From Verrucomicrobiales bacterium (lineage in GTDB: Bacteria > Verrucomicrobiota > Verrucomicrobiia > Verrucomicrobiales > DEV007): 64,000 bases of DNA. The stretch is from assembly GCA_029213265.1 (NCBI GenBank), contig JARGNG010000020.1, forward strand, positions 1 through 64,000, written 5' to 3'. Positions 1 to 12,066 of this stretch are shown here, in pieces. The notes beneath the pieces were generated by a model. It was given only the letters and a program-made list of their open reading frames with translations. It ran no database searches and was not told the DNA's origin. A program made the position numbers and the translations under genes. How positions within the stretch are numbered: position 1 is the stretch's first letter; the number at the start of each line of letters is the position of its first letter.

Positions 1-649
1 ACCATTTCTGCGGAACAAACATGGGCACATGAGGTCGAAACAGTCCGACCGACATTAAAAACGGCTTCTCGAATTCCCCGCCCAGGGCAGCGGCCGCATT
101 CTCCGCCAGTTGGTGGTCATACATGTCCACATCCGACTCCGGAAAAGCGCCCCAATCCCAGGAACCGCCGGGCCAGTTCATTCGCTTTTCTGGCCTCGGC
201 CCTCCCTTTCGTTTGTGCAGGTCGCGATCAATCGCCTTCGCGAGTCGCCCCCGAAATCCATGATGCAGCACCTTCCCTCCGGCGAGGGTGGTATAGCCCT
301 GCTTCTGGAAATACTCCTGAAGGCAGGGAACCGTATCGAGCGCCGGAATCGTTTCGTAGGCCGGGCCCAGTTCATAACTACCGTGGGTTGCGGCAGAAAC
401 TCCGGACATGACACTCACCCGGGAGGGAGAACACACCGGCACCGCGCAGTGGGCATTGGCAAAATTCCGTCCCCTTTTCGAAAGGCGATCGAGATGGGGA
501 GTCTGCACTTGTGAGTGCCCGCCCAGGTAGCCGGTCCAGTCATTGAGATCATCAATGCTGATCATGAGAACGTTGGGTCGGGCGAATCCGGAAACAGCAA
601 ATGCAGAGAAAATGCAAATCGTAAGAGTCAGGACAAGGAATCGGCGCAT
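1..649 (-). CDS. sulfatase, N-terminal part (gene runs off the left edge)
   Basis: Minus-strand reading from ATG at 649: MRRFLVLTLTICIFSAFAVSGFARPNVLMISIDDLNDWTGYLGGHSQVQTPHLDRLSKRG...VPVCSPSRVSVMSG; signal peptide plus C-x-P-S-R sulfatase signature. Open to window edge, so absent from ORF track. Confidence 0.87.
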   Translation of the reverse strand, partial: MRRFLVLTLTICIFSAFAVSGFARPNVLMISIDDLNDWTGYLGGHSQVQTPHLDRLSKRGRNFANAHCAVPVCSPSRVSVMSGVSAATHGSYELGPAYETIPALDTVPCLQEYFQKQGYTTLAGGKVLHHGFRGRLAKAIDRDLHKRKGGPRPEKRMNWPGGSWDWGAFPESDVDMYDHQLAENAAAALGGEFEKPFLMSVGLFRPHVPMFVPQKW

Positions 650-702
650 CGGAAATAGGAGTATTCGAAAGCGACTATGACGTCACCGCAGCGAAGTGTC
701 GA

Positions 703-1611
703 TCAGTTCATCGCGTCTCCCGCCTGGCGGAACAGATCGATATGTGCCTCCACCGAAGTTGCGATCGGCTCCCCATACCCACCCCCCATCGTGATCACGA
801 GAGGAATTTCATGGGCACAGGCAAACTCAAACACGAGGGCATTCCGCGTCCTCATTCCGGCGCCGGTCATTGCGAGATGACCGAGTCGATCCGTAGCCAG
901 CCCATCGACGCCGCCCTGAAAAAGAATCAGATCAGGAAGCGCCCGGGCAGCCCTCTCCGAAAGAAACTGTTCCAATCGACTCAGAAAGGCAGAATCCCCT
1001 GCCCCTTCTTCCAACACCACGTCGAGGTCCGATACCATCTTTCGAAAGGGAAAGTTTTTCCCACAGTGAAAGGACACCGTCTCCACCGTCGGATCGCCCT
1101 CGAAGAGGGCGGCGGTTCCGTCGCCCTGGTGCACGTCGAGATCGAGAATCAGAATGCGTTTCCTTCCGTAGTCCCTCTGTGCGACCCGGGCGGAAATCGC
1201 GAGATCGTTAAAAATACAATACCCGGATCCGAAGTCGTAGTAGGCGTGATGAGTTCCGCCTCCGAGGTTGGCCGCAAAGCCACCCTGCTCACAGACATGG
1301 CGGGTGGCCGATACCGTCCCGTTCGTCAGAATCAAGGTCCTCTCCACGATCGCTTCGGTCCAGGGTCGCAATCCAATTCTTCGCTTCTTCTCCGCAGAAA
1401 GAGTTCCGTTGAGAAAGTCTTCGCAGTAGCCCTCCTCGTGAATCAACCGGAGCAAATCAGTATCCAACGGTTCCGGTTCGACGAAAGAGAGTTGCTTTGA
1501 TCGTTCCCACTCCGCCAACCCGGAATGCACGAGGCGATACCGCTCCCGGGGAAACCTCGCCTCCGGATCGAGACCGTCGGTATAGATGGGGGCGTACCAA
1601 ATCGGGAACAT
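703..1611 (-). CDS. histone deacetylase family protein (acetoin-utilization/HDAC-like amidohydrolase)
   Basis: GGGTHHAYYDFGSGYCIFNDLAISAR, LILDLDVHQGDGTA, SFHCGKNFPF, LFQGGVDGLATDRLG, TMGGGYG motifs; start trimmed to MFPIWYAP. Confidence 0.88.
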   Translation of the reverse strand: MFPIWYAPIYTDGLDPEARFPRERYRLVHSGLAEWERSKQLSFVEPEPLDTDLLRLIHEEGYCEDFLNGTLSAEKKRRIGLRPWTEAIVERTLILTNGTVSATRHVCEQGGFAANLGGGTHHAYYDFGSGYCIFNDLAISARVAQRDYGRKRILILDLDVHQGDGTAALFEGDPTVETVSFHCGKNFPFRKMVSDLDVVLEEGAGDSAFLSRLEQFLSERAARALPDLILFQGGVDGLATDRLGHLAMTGAGMRTRNALVFEFACAHEIPLVITMGGGYGEPIATSVEAHIDLFRQAGDAMN

Positions 1612-1657
1612 GACTCCTTTCCAATACGCCTCCCGGGACAATCCGTCCGCGGGGAGA

Positions 1658-3331
1658 TCACTGTGCAGCCGGTTTCTGAACCGGTCCGGTTCCCTGTGGC
1701 CGACTCGTTTTGGGGCGATCAATCTTTGCCGACCCCTCAGGCAGAGAAGCAGGATCAAAGGGAATCATTTCGTATTCCGGCAGCACCTTGAGTTTCATTT
1801 CCTTGATTTCGACCCGGTTCGCGTTGCCCCGGTGCAGTTGAATCGCGATGAGACCTTCGAGGGCGCGCCCTTCTTCATGATGATCGGTCAGCTCCGAAGT
1901 GACTTTCCCATTCACCTTGTGAATCAGGTGATTGCCCCGGGCAATGACCGTGAACTCGTTCCATTCGGAAAGATCGGCCTCGACCGGATCGTGTTCGGAA
2001 AGGAGCCAGCGTTCCCCATTCGGGTCCAACATCACGTTCTTTCCATTGAGCCCGAAAATGCCGCGCCCTTTCTCTTCGTAGGTCATCCCGGTATGCTCGA
2101 TCGCAGGGTGAACATCGCACTGGTAGCCGCTGATGACCCAGGGAGCGATATCGGGCCTCTCGCGACTGCGATACTGGATACCTGAATTGTTATCGCCCTC
2201 GATCCGCATCGTCACCCGAAGTTCGAAGTCCTTCACGATTCCATCGCGCCAGATGAGGAAAGAATTGTGCTCCAGTTGGTCCGGTCCCGTGCACGTCCCG
2301 ATCAGAAGACCGTTTTCCACTTTCCAAAGGTCGGGAGCCCCTTCCCATCCGGTGAGGTCTTTGCCATTGAAGAGTTCCGCAAACACGGCGCCGGATTTTG
2401 TGGAGCCCGTCCCTAACATGGAAATCAAATACTCTGTCGCGGATGAATGCGTAACGGCAGGTGCTCCCGGATAGACCAGTTCACATTGAGTCCCTTTCGC
2501 CTCGCAGTGCTCTTGCAGTTTGACGCCAAAGTTCGACGTGTGGGTAGGATCCTTCTGCTTCTCGCCTATTGCCGGTGGAGTCGAATAGATAAGATAGACG
2601 GGAGGATCATCCGCACTGACAAGTGCATAAGGCGAATACTCATTGATCCAGGGGAGAACCGACTCCCGCCCGGCCAGAAATTCGGCAAAGTTGGGTATTC
2701 CGAAGGCATGACCTCCATAGCGGCTGTTCGGAGTCCATTTCTTCATCTGCGCAGGATCCAGACTTGTTTGGGCACCCTTCACTGCCGCACACCACAAGCG
2801 GGTAGATTCCCGGGAAACAGGATCGCTGCTTTCGGGGTCCGCGAGATCATCGTGAAACGCCAACCAGAGACTGGAGCAGGCGCCCGCCGACCCACCGGCC
2901 GCTCCGACTCTCCCTTTGTCCAAATTCCATTCCTTCGCCTTGCTGCGAACAAACTGCAGAGCTCGCGCGGCATCGTGAAGAGGAGCCTTCACCGGCGGCT
3001 CGACACCATCCTCCACCGCATTCGTCGTATACCGATAGTTGATCGCTGCGACCGAAATCCCGGCTTCCAGAAGTGCCACCGGATCAGCAAAGCGATCCAG
3101 CCGCTCTTTGGATCCCCCTTTCCAGCCACCCCCATGAATGACAACTACGAGTGGCGTCGGAGAGTCCGACTCCGCTTTCCAGAAATCGAGAACATGTCGT
3201 TTGTGATCGCCGTAACGAACTTCGGAAAAAGTCGGTTCGGGAACCGAAGCCGCATATTTCGGTGCCGACTTCTGACCAAAGGCCGGAATGATTGCAACAA
3301 CCAGAATCAATGAGAGGGGAAAGAATTTCAT
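1658..3331 (-). CDS. fusion: alpha/beta hydrolase (BD-FAE-like esterase) + DUF1080 (3-keto-disaccharide hydrolase-like) domain
   Basis: VVVIHGGGWKGGSKERLDRF...GGSAGACSSLWLAFHDD esterase motifs, then FAELFNGKDLTGWEGAPDLWKVENGLLIGTC...NSGIQYRSR...DUF1080-type sequence. Confidence 0.87.
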   Translation of the reverse strand: MKFFPLSLILVVAIIPAFGQKSAPKYAASVPEPTFSEVRYGDHKRHVLDFWKAESDSPTPLVVVIHGGGWKGGSKERLDRFADPVALLEAGISVAAINYRYTTNAVEDGVEPPVKAPLHDAARALQFVRSKAKEWNLDKGRVGAAGGSAGACSSLWLAFHDDLADPESSDPVSRESTRLWCAAVKGAQTSLDPAQMKKWTPNSRYGGHAFGIPNFAEFLAGRESVLPWINEYSPYALVSADDPPVYLIYSTPPAIGEKQKDPTHTSNFGVKLQEHCEAKGTQCELVYPGAPAVTHSSATEYLISMLGTGSTKSGAVFAELFNGKDLTGWEGAPDLWKVENGLLIGTCTGPDQLEHNSFLIWRDGIVKDFELRVTMRIEGDNNSGIQYRSRERPDIAPWVISGYQCDVHPAIEHTGMTYEEKGRGIFGLNGKNVMLDPNGERWLLSEHDPVEADLSEWNEFTVIARGNHLIHKVNGKVTSELTDHHEEGRALEGLIAIQLHRGNANRVEIKEMKLKVLPEYEMIPFDPASLPEGSAKIDRPKTSRPQGTGPVQKPAAQ

Positions 3332-3388
3332 TTCAGAAACGATGCGTGGAACTCACGTCCCCGTCCATGGCGCGATCAGAAAAACCCT

Positions 3389-4813
3389 CTACTTTTTCCG
3401 CTTCCGTTTTCCTGTTTCGGTGGCGCGAGCCGGGTCGAAGTTCGGATTCACCATGGGCATCTGGGCTCCCACCGATTTCCGCCAGGCCTTCAGTTTCGTA
3501 TGCAAGGCGGAGGCGGTCTCGGCCTCGGTCGCGGCCAGGTTTTTGCTTTCACCAATATCAGCATCCAGGCGATAGAGTTCCAAACCACCATCTTCATGAA
3601 ACTCGATCAGTCGCCAGTCACCCGAACGGATCGCAGAGTAGGGGCTGTCTCCCCCTGCGTGGTAATGGGGAAAGTGCCAGAAAAGATCCCGGTTCAAACT
3701 CGCTCCGGAATCTCTCAGAAGAGGAACGAGGCTTGCCCCATCGATCTCCGTCCGGAGTTTTTCATCAAGCTCCGCTCCGGCGATCTCGAGAAAGGTAGAG
3801 TAGTAATCGATTGTCAGGATAGGCTCATCGCAGGTTTCCCCCGCTCCGGTAACCCCCGGCCATTTCACAATCGCAGGAACACGAACACCCCCCTCGTAGG
3901 CGGAACCTTTGCCGCGCCTCAATGGCAGATTCTCGGTAAAGTGATCGTGCTTGCCGTAGCGTTGTGTCAGGCCGCCATTGTCCGAGGTGAAAACGATGAG
4001 GGTGTCATCCCCGATTCCCTGCTCTTCCAAAGCCGCCACAACCCGCCCCACGGCCATGTCCATGCTTTTCACCATTGCCGCGTAGGTGGGATTGTTGTGA
4101 ATCGCGCCGGGATCGACCTCTTCCGAATACTCTTCCACGAGGTCTTCGCGTCCCTGGATGGGAGTATGCGGCACATGAAACGCGAAATAGAGAAAGAAAG
4201 GATCACTGCTGTTTTTCGCAATCTGTTCCACGGCAAGATCGGCGAGATGGTCCGTCAGGTAAGGGCTGTCTTTCCCGGCCTCTTTGACAAACTTCTCCGA
4301 AAGAAAATACCCTTTCGTTCCAGGCGGTTTGTTCTCACTGAAATCAAAGCCGTGCTGCGTCGGGTCTTCCGGTTCGCCGGGAAAATTGAGATGCCACTTC
4401 CCGACATGAATCGTTCGATAGCCCGCCGACTGCAGCGCTTCCGGCAGTGTCGTCAACGAAAATTCGAGCCCTTTTGTCCAGTCTGGAATTTTCATGCGGG
4501 CAAAGGGACGATCCTGACCGGGAATGAAACTGGTGAGATGCAGACGGGCCGGATACATTCCCGTCATGATTGAAGCCCGTGTCGGGGAACAAACCGTGCA
4601 GGCCGCATAGGCGTCCGTGAATTTCATTCCCTCTGAGGCGAGTCGATCCAGATTGGGAGTCTCATAAAAGTCGCTCCCGAAGGAACTCAGCCCGGTCCAT
4701 CCAAGATCGTCAGCGAGAAAGAAGACGATATTCGGCCGCTTCTCCTCCGAGAACAATCCGGGGCTGATCAAAAGTGATGCGAGGAAAAGAATTGGAATTC
4801 GTAGTAGAGGCAT
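3389..4813 (-). CDS. sulfatase (arylsulfatase family)
   Basis: RPNIVFFLADDLGWTGLSSFGSDFYETPNLDRLASEGMKFTDAYAACTVCSPTRASIMTG with C-S-P-T-R signature; signal peptide. Confidence 0.94.
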   Translation of the reverse strand: MPLLRIPILFLASLLISPGLFSEEKRPNIVFFLADDLGWTGLSSFGSDFYETPNLDRLASEGMKFTDAYAACTVCSPTRASIMTGMYPARLHLTSFIPGQDRPFARMKIPDWTKGLEFSLTTLPEALQSAGYRTIHVGKWHLNFPGEPEDPTQHGFDFSENKPPGTKGYFLSEKFVKEAGKDSPYLTDHLADLAVEQIAKNSSDPFFLYFAFHVPHTPIQGREDLVEEYSEEVDPGAIHNNPTYAAMVKSMDMAVGRVVAALEEQGIGDDTLIVFTSDNGGLTQRYGKHDHFTENLPLRRGKGSAYEGGVRVPAIVKWPGVTGAGETCDEPILTIDYYSTFLEIAGAELDEKLRTEIDGASLVPLLRDSGASLNRDLFWHFPHYHAGGDSPYSAIRSGDWRLIEFHEDGGLELYRLDADIGESKNLAATEAETASALHTKLKAWRKSVGAQMPMVNPNFDPARATETGKRKRKK

Positions 4814-4998
4814 ATCGAAAAATCGTCGGGGAAACCCGGGATGGGAGCAAGCTCTTTACTGTGCTTCCATCGGTAAGTCGAAACGATCCGCCTAAGCTTC
4901 GCAAAGAATTCATTAAGCTGGTTCGGAAGTTCCCTGCAACCAACCAGCAGTCGCTGGGAAATTATACCGTGATCCGATTCAACCGGGCCCCTGTTCAC

Positions 4999-7017
<2,019 letters not shown>

Positions 7018-7078
7018 GTCGGAATTCTACGTTGCGAAAGTGGGAGCTTCCAACGATCAATTGGAAATTGATTAGGCC

Positions 7079-7456
7079 ATGAGTTCTGATTCAAACGGAA
7101 ATGATACCTCCAGCGAGGAAACGATGCGCTATGGCATGCTCGGCGACGACGAGGCCACCACCGCGGAAAAGCTCGAAAAATACATGGGCGAGGTCGATTG
7201 GGCCTACCTCGAACCCCACTACAAAAACGGGGCCATCCTCTGGCTCGACCCCTCTCTTTCCATCACGGAAGTCGGGGAAGCGTTGACCAATGATGACACG
7301 ACCCGCGTCGCCGAATGGAAAAACCGGGGCGACCTGGTAACGCCGTCCGCCCCTCACGCCTTCTACTGGGAAGAGACCAGGGCCACCTTTCGTGCTCTTG
7401 TCGTCTCCCCCTTCGTTTTGATTCAGCCTATCGATGAAGCTGAATCAGAAGACTGA
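7079..7456 (+). CDS. DUF2288-like small protein
   Basis: EKLEKYMGEVDWAYLEPHYKNGAILWLDPSLSITEVGEALTNDDTTRVAEWKNRGDLVTP resembles DUF2288 family. Confidence 0.75.
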   Translation: MSSDSNGNDTSSEETMRYGMLGDDEATTAEKLEKYMGEVDWAYLEPHYKNGAILWLDPSLSITEVGEALTNDDTTRVAEWKNRGDLVTPSAPHAFYWEETRATFRALVVSPFVLIQPIDEAESED

Positions 7457-7459
7457 GGC

Positions 7460-7933
7460 CTACTTTTCCACGGCCTGCCCTGATTCCTGCCAAGCGTTGA
7501 AGCCGGTGTTGAGGTGGACGATATTCTCAAAGCCGAGCTTTTCGAAAGTGGCCATCGACTGGCCGCTCCGGGCACCACTGCGGCAATGGACGAGATACGG
7601 GCCGGATCGATCCAGATCACCCACCCGGGCTTCAAAATCAGCCCCCTGGAAATCGATATTCTTTGCCCCGGCAATGTGCCCCTCCGCAAATTCAGCCGGA
7701 GTCCGGACATCCAGGATCACTAGATCGGGGCTTTCCTTAATCATAGCGGCCGCCCCCGCTGCGTCGACGTTGACGGCAACGAAAGGTGCTTTCTTTTCCT
7801 CTTTCGAAACCTCAACGTCTGTCCCGGCCGTTTCCTCTGCGGACGAAACAGGGTCCTTCGTTTCCTCGGTCGAGTCGCCACAACCGGTAAGAAAAACAAT
7901 CGAGAAAATGGGAAGAAGAAACGAGATTTTCAT
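7460..7933 (-). CDS. rhodanese-like domain lipoprotein
   Basis: Lipobox-like FLTGCGDS; LVILDVRTPAEFAEGHIAGAKNIDF...YLVHCRSGARSGQSMATFEKLGFENIVHLNTGFNAWQESG. Confidence 0.88.
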   Translation of the reverse strand: MKISFLLPIFSIVFLTGCGDSTEETKDPVSSAEETAGTDVEVSKEEKKAPFVAVNVDAAGAAAMIKESPDLVILDVRTPAEFAEGHIAGAKNIDFQGADFEARVGDLDRSGPYLVHCRSGARSGQSMATFEKLGFENIVHLNTGFNAWQESGQAVEK

Positions 7934-9516
7934 TTTTCTATCTTAGCCTTATCTCCTCCATTGACCAACGGGAAAACAACCTGCTCGTAACGGATCTCGA
8001 TTCCGATTTTTCCGTAGGCCTCTCGCATTTCATCATCCAAGCGGGACAAATCCCTCCCCTGCAACATTCCCGGCAGCGAGGCTCGTTTCACCATGGCCGA
8101 CAGATTGATGACACCGCCAACACGGGCCGCTTCCATTGCTTCCGGAACGATCAGATCTTTCGGGGGCTCCGGTTCGGTGGGGATTTCCCCGACCACCACT
8201 CTCTCTTCCTTCGGTAGCCCCTCCTCAATCTGCTGATTGTGCATTCGGACACGCTCGTTGTAAGCATCCACTTCCTTTTGAAACGCTCGCAACTCTGCGT
8301 TAAAACGCTCCACGTCCGCGTTGTAGGCGAGTCGCTTTTCCTCGAATTGATCCATCGCCTCCCGCACTTTTGCAGTATCGCCCAGCGAAGAATCGACCAT
8401 CCGAAGATAAGCACCCACCGGCGCTCCAGGATTCCGCTGATCATAGAGATGCATAAAAAAGTAGACAGTCAGCATCGAATCCCTGTATTCGGAAACACGA
8501 CCTGTCCAGCCGTCCGGATCAGCAGGGCGGCCGGCCGGAACTACACTGGATAAATCGGGCCCGGTTCCCTCTTCTTTCTCATCCTCCGCTTTCCACTTCG
8601 CATCGGAAACCAGATACGGTTCGAAATACTCCGAAGGTCTCTTGACCCCATCGACCGATCCCGTGATACGATGCTGTTCTTCGAGAGTCTCTTTGAGACC
8701 GCGCTCCGCATTCGAGAATTCGAAACGGCCGTTCTGATAGGGAACCGCCGATATGTATTCCGCCATGCCCTCGGAAAACCAGGTCGGTATCACCGGCAAC
8801 CACTCATGCATGACCTGGTGAACGATCTCGTGGATCAAGGTAGAGGTGTCACTCGACTTGCGCAGAGAAAGACGGGTCCCCTTTCTGACGGCTCCGAGTG
8901 ACGAATAGGGAACCAGCAGTTCCTTTTCTTTGCCCAGATACAAACCAACGACCCGTTGCCCCGGCCTCGTCCCCATCGTTTCATTCGCGATCGCACTGAA
9001 CTCGGAGTCGTTCATGAAACGGCCGCGGAAATGGGTATCTCCTTCCGGTGGACCGAATTTCAGTCCAAGCGGCAGCCCGTTCAGCGCATGATAAGTTCCC
9101 TCGTAGACACGCGCCGCCTCGGCAATGAATCCACGCAATACATCCTGATCCGTCTCAAATTGGAAATGAGGAGTTTGGAATATCCGCGGCCCACCCTCGA
9201 CATCCAGTTCCCTGGGAGCCTGCGTCTCATCCGGCATCGGCTGAATCTCGAACGCCTTTCCGACTTTGAGCCTTTCCGCGATGAGCGCCCTGTCCTCTTC
9301 TACGAGGCGGGAAAGCGGCACCTTGGCCTCCCGTCCTCCCTTCATCTTGAAAATTACGTTCGTCGAATCGGCGTGAACCAGCGAAGCGGTGAGTTGCTTT
9401 CCATCAACACTCGTCCAGGTCCGCAGTTCCTCTGCCGACAGACTCGCACCCACCGCCAGAACAACACCGACAGCGGCAAGACAGCTTCTCCGGAAAACGT
9501 AGAACGATCGAATCAT
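7930..9516 (-). CDS. SHD1-domain (SLA1-homology-like) protein with DUF1570-like peptidase region
   Basis: RTWTSVDGKQLTASLVHADSTNVIFKMKGGREAKVPLSRLVEEDRALI (SHD1-like) and TSTLIHEIVHQVMHEWLPVIPTWFSEGMAEYIS (HExxH-like); stop overlaps the rhodanese start (ATGA). Confidence 0.72.
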   Translation of the reverse strand: MIRSFYVFRRSCLAAVGVVLAVGASLSAEELRTWTSVDGKQLTASLVHADSTNVIFKMKGGREAKVPLSRLVEEDRALIAERLKVGKAFEIQPMPDETQAPRELDVEGGPRIFQTPHFQFETDQDVLRGFIAEAARVYEGTYHALNGLPLGLKFGPPEGDTHFRGRFMNDSEFSAIANETMGTRPGQRVVGLYLGKEKELLVPYSSLGAVRKGTRLSLRKSSDTSTLIHEIVHQVMHEWLPVIPTWFSEGMAEYISAVPYQNGRFEFSNAERGLKETLEEQHRITGSVDGVKRPSEYFEPYLVSDAKWKAEDEKEEGTGPDLSSVVPAGRPADPDGWTGRVSEYRDSMLTVYFFMHLYDQRNPGAPVGAYLRMVDSSLGDTAKVREAMDQFEEKRLAYNADVERFNAELRAFQKEVDAYNERVRMHNQQIEEGLPKEERVVVGEIPTEPEPPKDLIVPEAMEAARVGGVINLSAMVKRASLPGMLQGRDLSRLDDEMREAYGKIGIEIRYEQVVFPLVNGGDKAKIEK

Positions 9517-9632
9517 TCGGAAAACGATCCGAAAAAGATCCGAAGTCGTCCAGACAAATCCTGCTGCGATAGACCAGAGTTTTCCATTTCGCTGGCGCAA
9601 ACGTTTGTCCTCTCCTACCTTTCATTTCCTGG

Positions 9633-10664
9633 ATGAATATTTCCGAGCTGGCAAAAGAACTGGGATTCTCCGTAAGCACCGTGTCACGAGTGCTGAGCGG
9701 AAATGCTGAGAAATATCGCATCAGCCGGAAAACCGTCGAGAAAGTCCAGGAGGCAGCGGAAGCCTTTCAGGTCACCCCGGACCCGATCGGAGCAGGACTA
9801 CGGCGGGGGAAAATGGGGATTGTCGGGCTTCTCGTTCCCGACATCACGAACCCGTTTTTTTCCCAACTTGCCCGGGCCATCGAACTCAAGCTTCGCAGTT
9901 CCGGTGTGGCCGTCCAACTTTGCAACTCGGCCGAAGATTCCAGCACCGAGATTTCCCTACTCGGAAAAATGCTTACCCGCCGACTCGACGGAATGATCAT
10001 TGCACCCGTCGGAACGGAATCCGAAGCGCTCCGCTCCATGATACAGGACTCCAGCATGCCCATCGTATTGGTAGACCGCCCTCTTCCGGGAACCAAGGCC
10101 CCCTCTGTTTCACTGGAAAATCGGAATGCAGGCCGGCTCGCGGCTCAGCAGTTGCTCGCGGCCGGTCACACTCTCATCGGATGTCTGCGGGGCGCACCCG
10201 GGTCGGAATCCGACAGGGAGCGCTTCGAAGGGACTCGGGATGCGCTGCGAGCTGCAGGAATCGATCCCGAATCGCTCGTGGTCGCCGGCAGCGGATACTC
10301 GCGGGAGGAAAGCCTTTCCGCATCCGCGTTAATCCTCAGGAGGCCTGATCGACCGACCGGAATTGTAACCTTGAGCGGACAGGGAATTCTCGGAGCTCTC
10401 GAAACTGCCCGGGAACTCAAGCTCACCATTCCAGATCAGCTCTCCATCGTTGCCTTCGACGAGCAACCCTGGTCTCCGTTGATCGAACCACCCATCACCA
10501 CGATCGCTCAACCGGTCGATCAAATGGCAAACCGCGTCGTTGAACTACTGAATCGCAACATGCAGAAAAGCAGCAAGGACGAAAATAGTGATCGCGAAAC
10601 AAACGAATCCTACTTTTTTGACGCTTTATTGATGGAAAGATCATCTGTAGGTAGTCCTTCCTGA
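9633..10664 (+). CDS. LacI family transcriptional regulator
   Basis: MNISELAKELGFSVSTVSRVLSGNAEKYRISRKTVEKVQEAAEAF HTH; periplasmic-binding-like domain. Confidence 0.95.
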   Translation: MNISELAKELGFSVSTVSRVLSGNAEKYRISRKTVEKVQEAAEAFQVTPDPIGAGLRRGKMGIVGLLVPDITNPFFSQLARAIELKLRSSGVAVQLCNSAEDSSTEISLLGKMLTRRLDGMIIAPVGTESEALRSMIQDSSMPIVLVDRPLPGTKAPSVSLENRNAGRLAAQQLLAAGHTLIGCLRGAPGSESDRERFEGTRDALRAAGIDPESLVVAGSGYSREESLSASALILRRPDRPTGIVTLSGQGILGALETARELKLTIPDQLSIVAFDEQPWSPLIEPPITTIAQPVDQMANRVVELLNRNMQKSSKDENSDRETNESYFFDALLMERSSVGSPS

Positions 10665-10726
10665 TCCGCACAATCCCTTGTTTTTCTGTTCGATTTCACA
10701 ACAATTCTCTCTACCTTTAGCGACAC

Positions 10727-11995
10727 ATGACAAAGACAACCCTCATCGTATCTCATCTCGTCACTCTCGCCGTTGGAATCGGTATCAGCTATGTGGCCCT
10801 TCCCTCGATGAAGAGCAACTCTGGTTCCGGAAGCAAGGGAGGAGCGGAATCCGTCACCACCCTCTCCGGTCAGCCAAGCGGAGTCAAAGGAGGCGTAAAA
10901 GCAGCCAACATGAGCGCGATCAGCCTGGAGCAATCCGGCTACCAGCGGGGCTACGAAGACCCTATGGGCGCACTTGCCGCTGCGAAGGACATTCCCGGTC
11001 GTGACAACCGTCTGATCTATACCGAATCCGTCTACACTGCCTGGGGTGAAAAAGACGGAGTTTCCGCAGCCCAGTGGGCGAATGACAATCTGAAAGGCAT
11101 CGAGAAAAGCGACGCGCTTTACAACATCGCCGATGGATGGGCGGAAGTAGATCCGGAAGGTGCTGCAAAGTGGTTTGATGAAAACACCAGCGGCATCAAT
11201 CGCGAAGATGCAATTTACGAAATTCTCGAAGCATGGGGAAGAAAAAGCCCCGAGCAGGCTCTTGTCTGGGCGGAAGATCTCGATGACTACACCCGCTCGG
11301 GAGTCATGGACGCACTCGCCGAAGGCTGGGCCGCCAATGATCCGGAAGGTGCCGCCAAAGCAGTTGATGGACTTCTCGAATATGACTTCGGCGACGAATT
11401 TGCCATGAATGTAGCCGGTCAGTGGGCCAGCACCGATCCCGCCGCCGCCGCAAGCTGGGCCGGGACTCTCGAAAATGCAGATGCAAGATCCATTGCTTTT
11501 CTCGAGGTAGGAACAGAATGGGCGTTGGTTGAGCCTGACAAGGCCACCGCGTGGATCGATTCACTCGGCTCGGAGGAGGACAAGCTGTATGCCTCCCTCG
11601 GCGTGGCCCTCGGATGGTCGGAACACGATCCGGGAAACTCTCTCCAGTGGGCTGTCTCCAATGTTGAAAACCCGAATACCCGCCAGCGTATCATTGAGGA
11701 TGTCATGCTCGACTGGTCCAGCAATGACCCCAGCTCCGCTGCCGAATGGCTCAACGCTCAACCCGGCGGCCCGCAGAATGACGAAATTCTCTCCACCTTC
11801 AGCAGCGCGATTATCGACATCGACCCACAATCCGCTGTGACCTGGGCCTCAACCATTTCCGACGAAGCGAAGCGGAGCGAGAATGTCTCCATGTTGCTGG
11901 AGGAATGGATCGCCATGGACGGAAAGCGCGCGAGGAGGTGGGTCGACAATTCGGGTCTTGATGCCGACACCAAGGCGCGCTTCGGCTCGCAGTAG
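10727..11995 (+). CDS. hypothetical repeat protein with about ten W-x(4)-DP-x(5)-W helical repeats and an N-terminal membrane segment
   Basis: Repeated GWAEVDPEGAAKWF / AWGRKSPEQALVWAEDL / GWAANDPEGAAKAVDGL / QWASTDPAAAASWAGTL / EWALVEPDKATAWIDSL / GWSEHDPGNSLQWAV / DWSSNDPSSAAEWLN. Confidence 0.8.
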   Translation: MTKTTLIVSHLVTLAVGIGISYVALPSMKSNSGSGSKGGAESVTTLSGQPSGVKGGVKAANMSAISLEQSGYQRGYEDPMGALAAAKDIPGRDNRLIYTESVYTAWGEKDGVSAAQWANDNLKGIEKSDALYNIADGWAEVDPEGAAKWFDENTSGINREDAIYEILEAWGRKSPEQALVWAEDLDDYTRSGVMDALAEGWAANDPEGAAKAVDGLLEYDFGDEFAMNVAGQWASTDPAAAASWAGTLENADARSIAFLEVGTEWALVEPDKATAWIDSLGSEEDKLYASLGVALGWSEHDPGNSLQWAVSNVENPNTRQRIIEDVMLDWSSNDPSSAAEWLNAQPGGPQNDEILSTFSSAIIDIDPQSAVTWASTISDEAKRSENVSMLLEEWIAMDGKRARRWVDNSGLDADTKARFGSQ

Positions 11996-12028
11996 AATTC
12001 CGCTGCACCAATCCCGCTCGGGGCACTC

Positions 12029-12064
12029 TTCAACAGGGTTGAGTCAGCGACCTGACCCTGTTGA
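12029..12064. repeat. short extragenic element (inverted-arm form) between convergent genes
   Basis: TTCAACAGGGTTGAGTCAGCGACCTGACCCTGTTGA; 28/36 identical to 37517-37552 by direct comparison. Confidence 0.6.
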
Positions 12065-12066
12065 TT

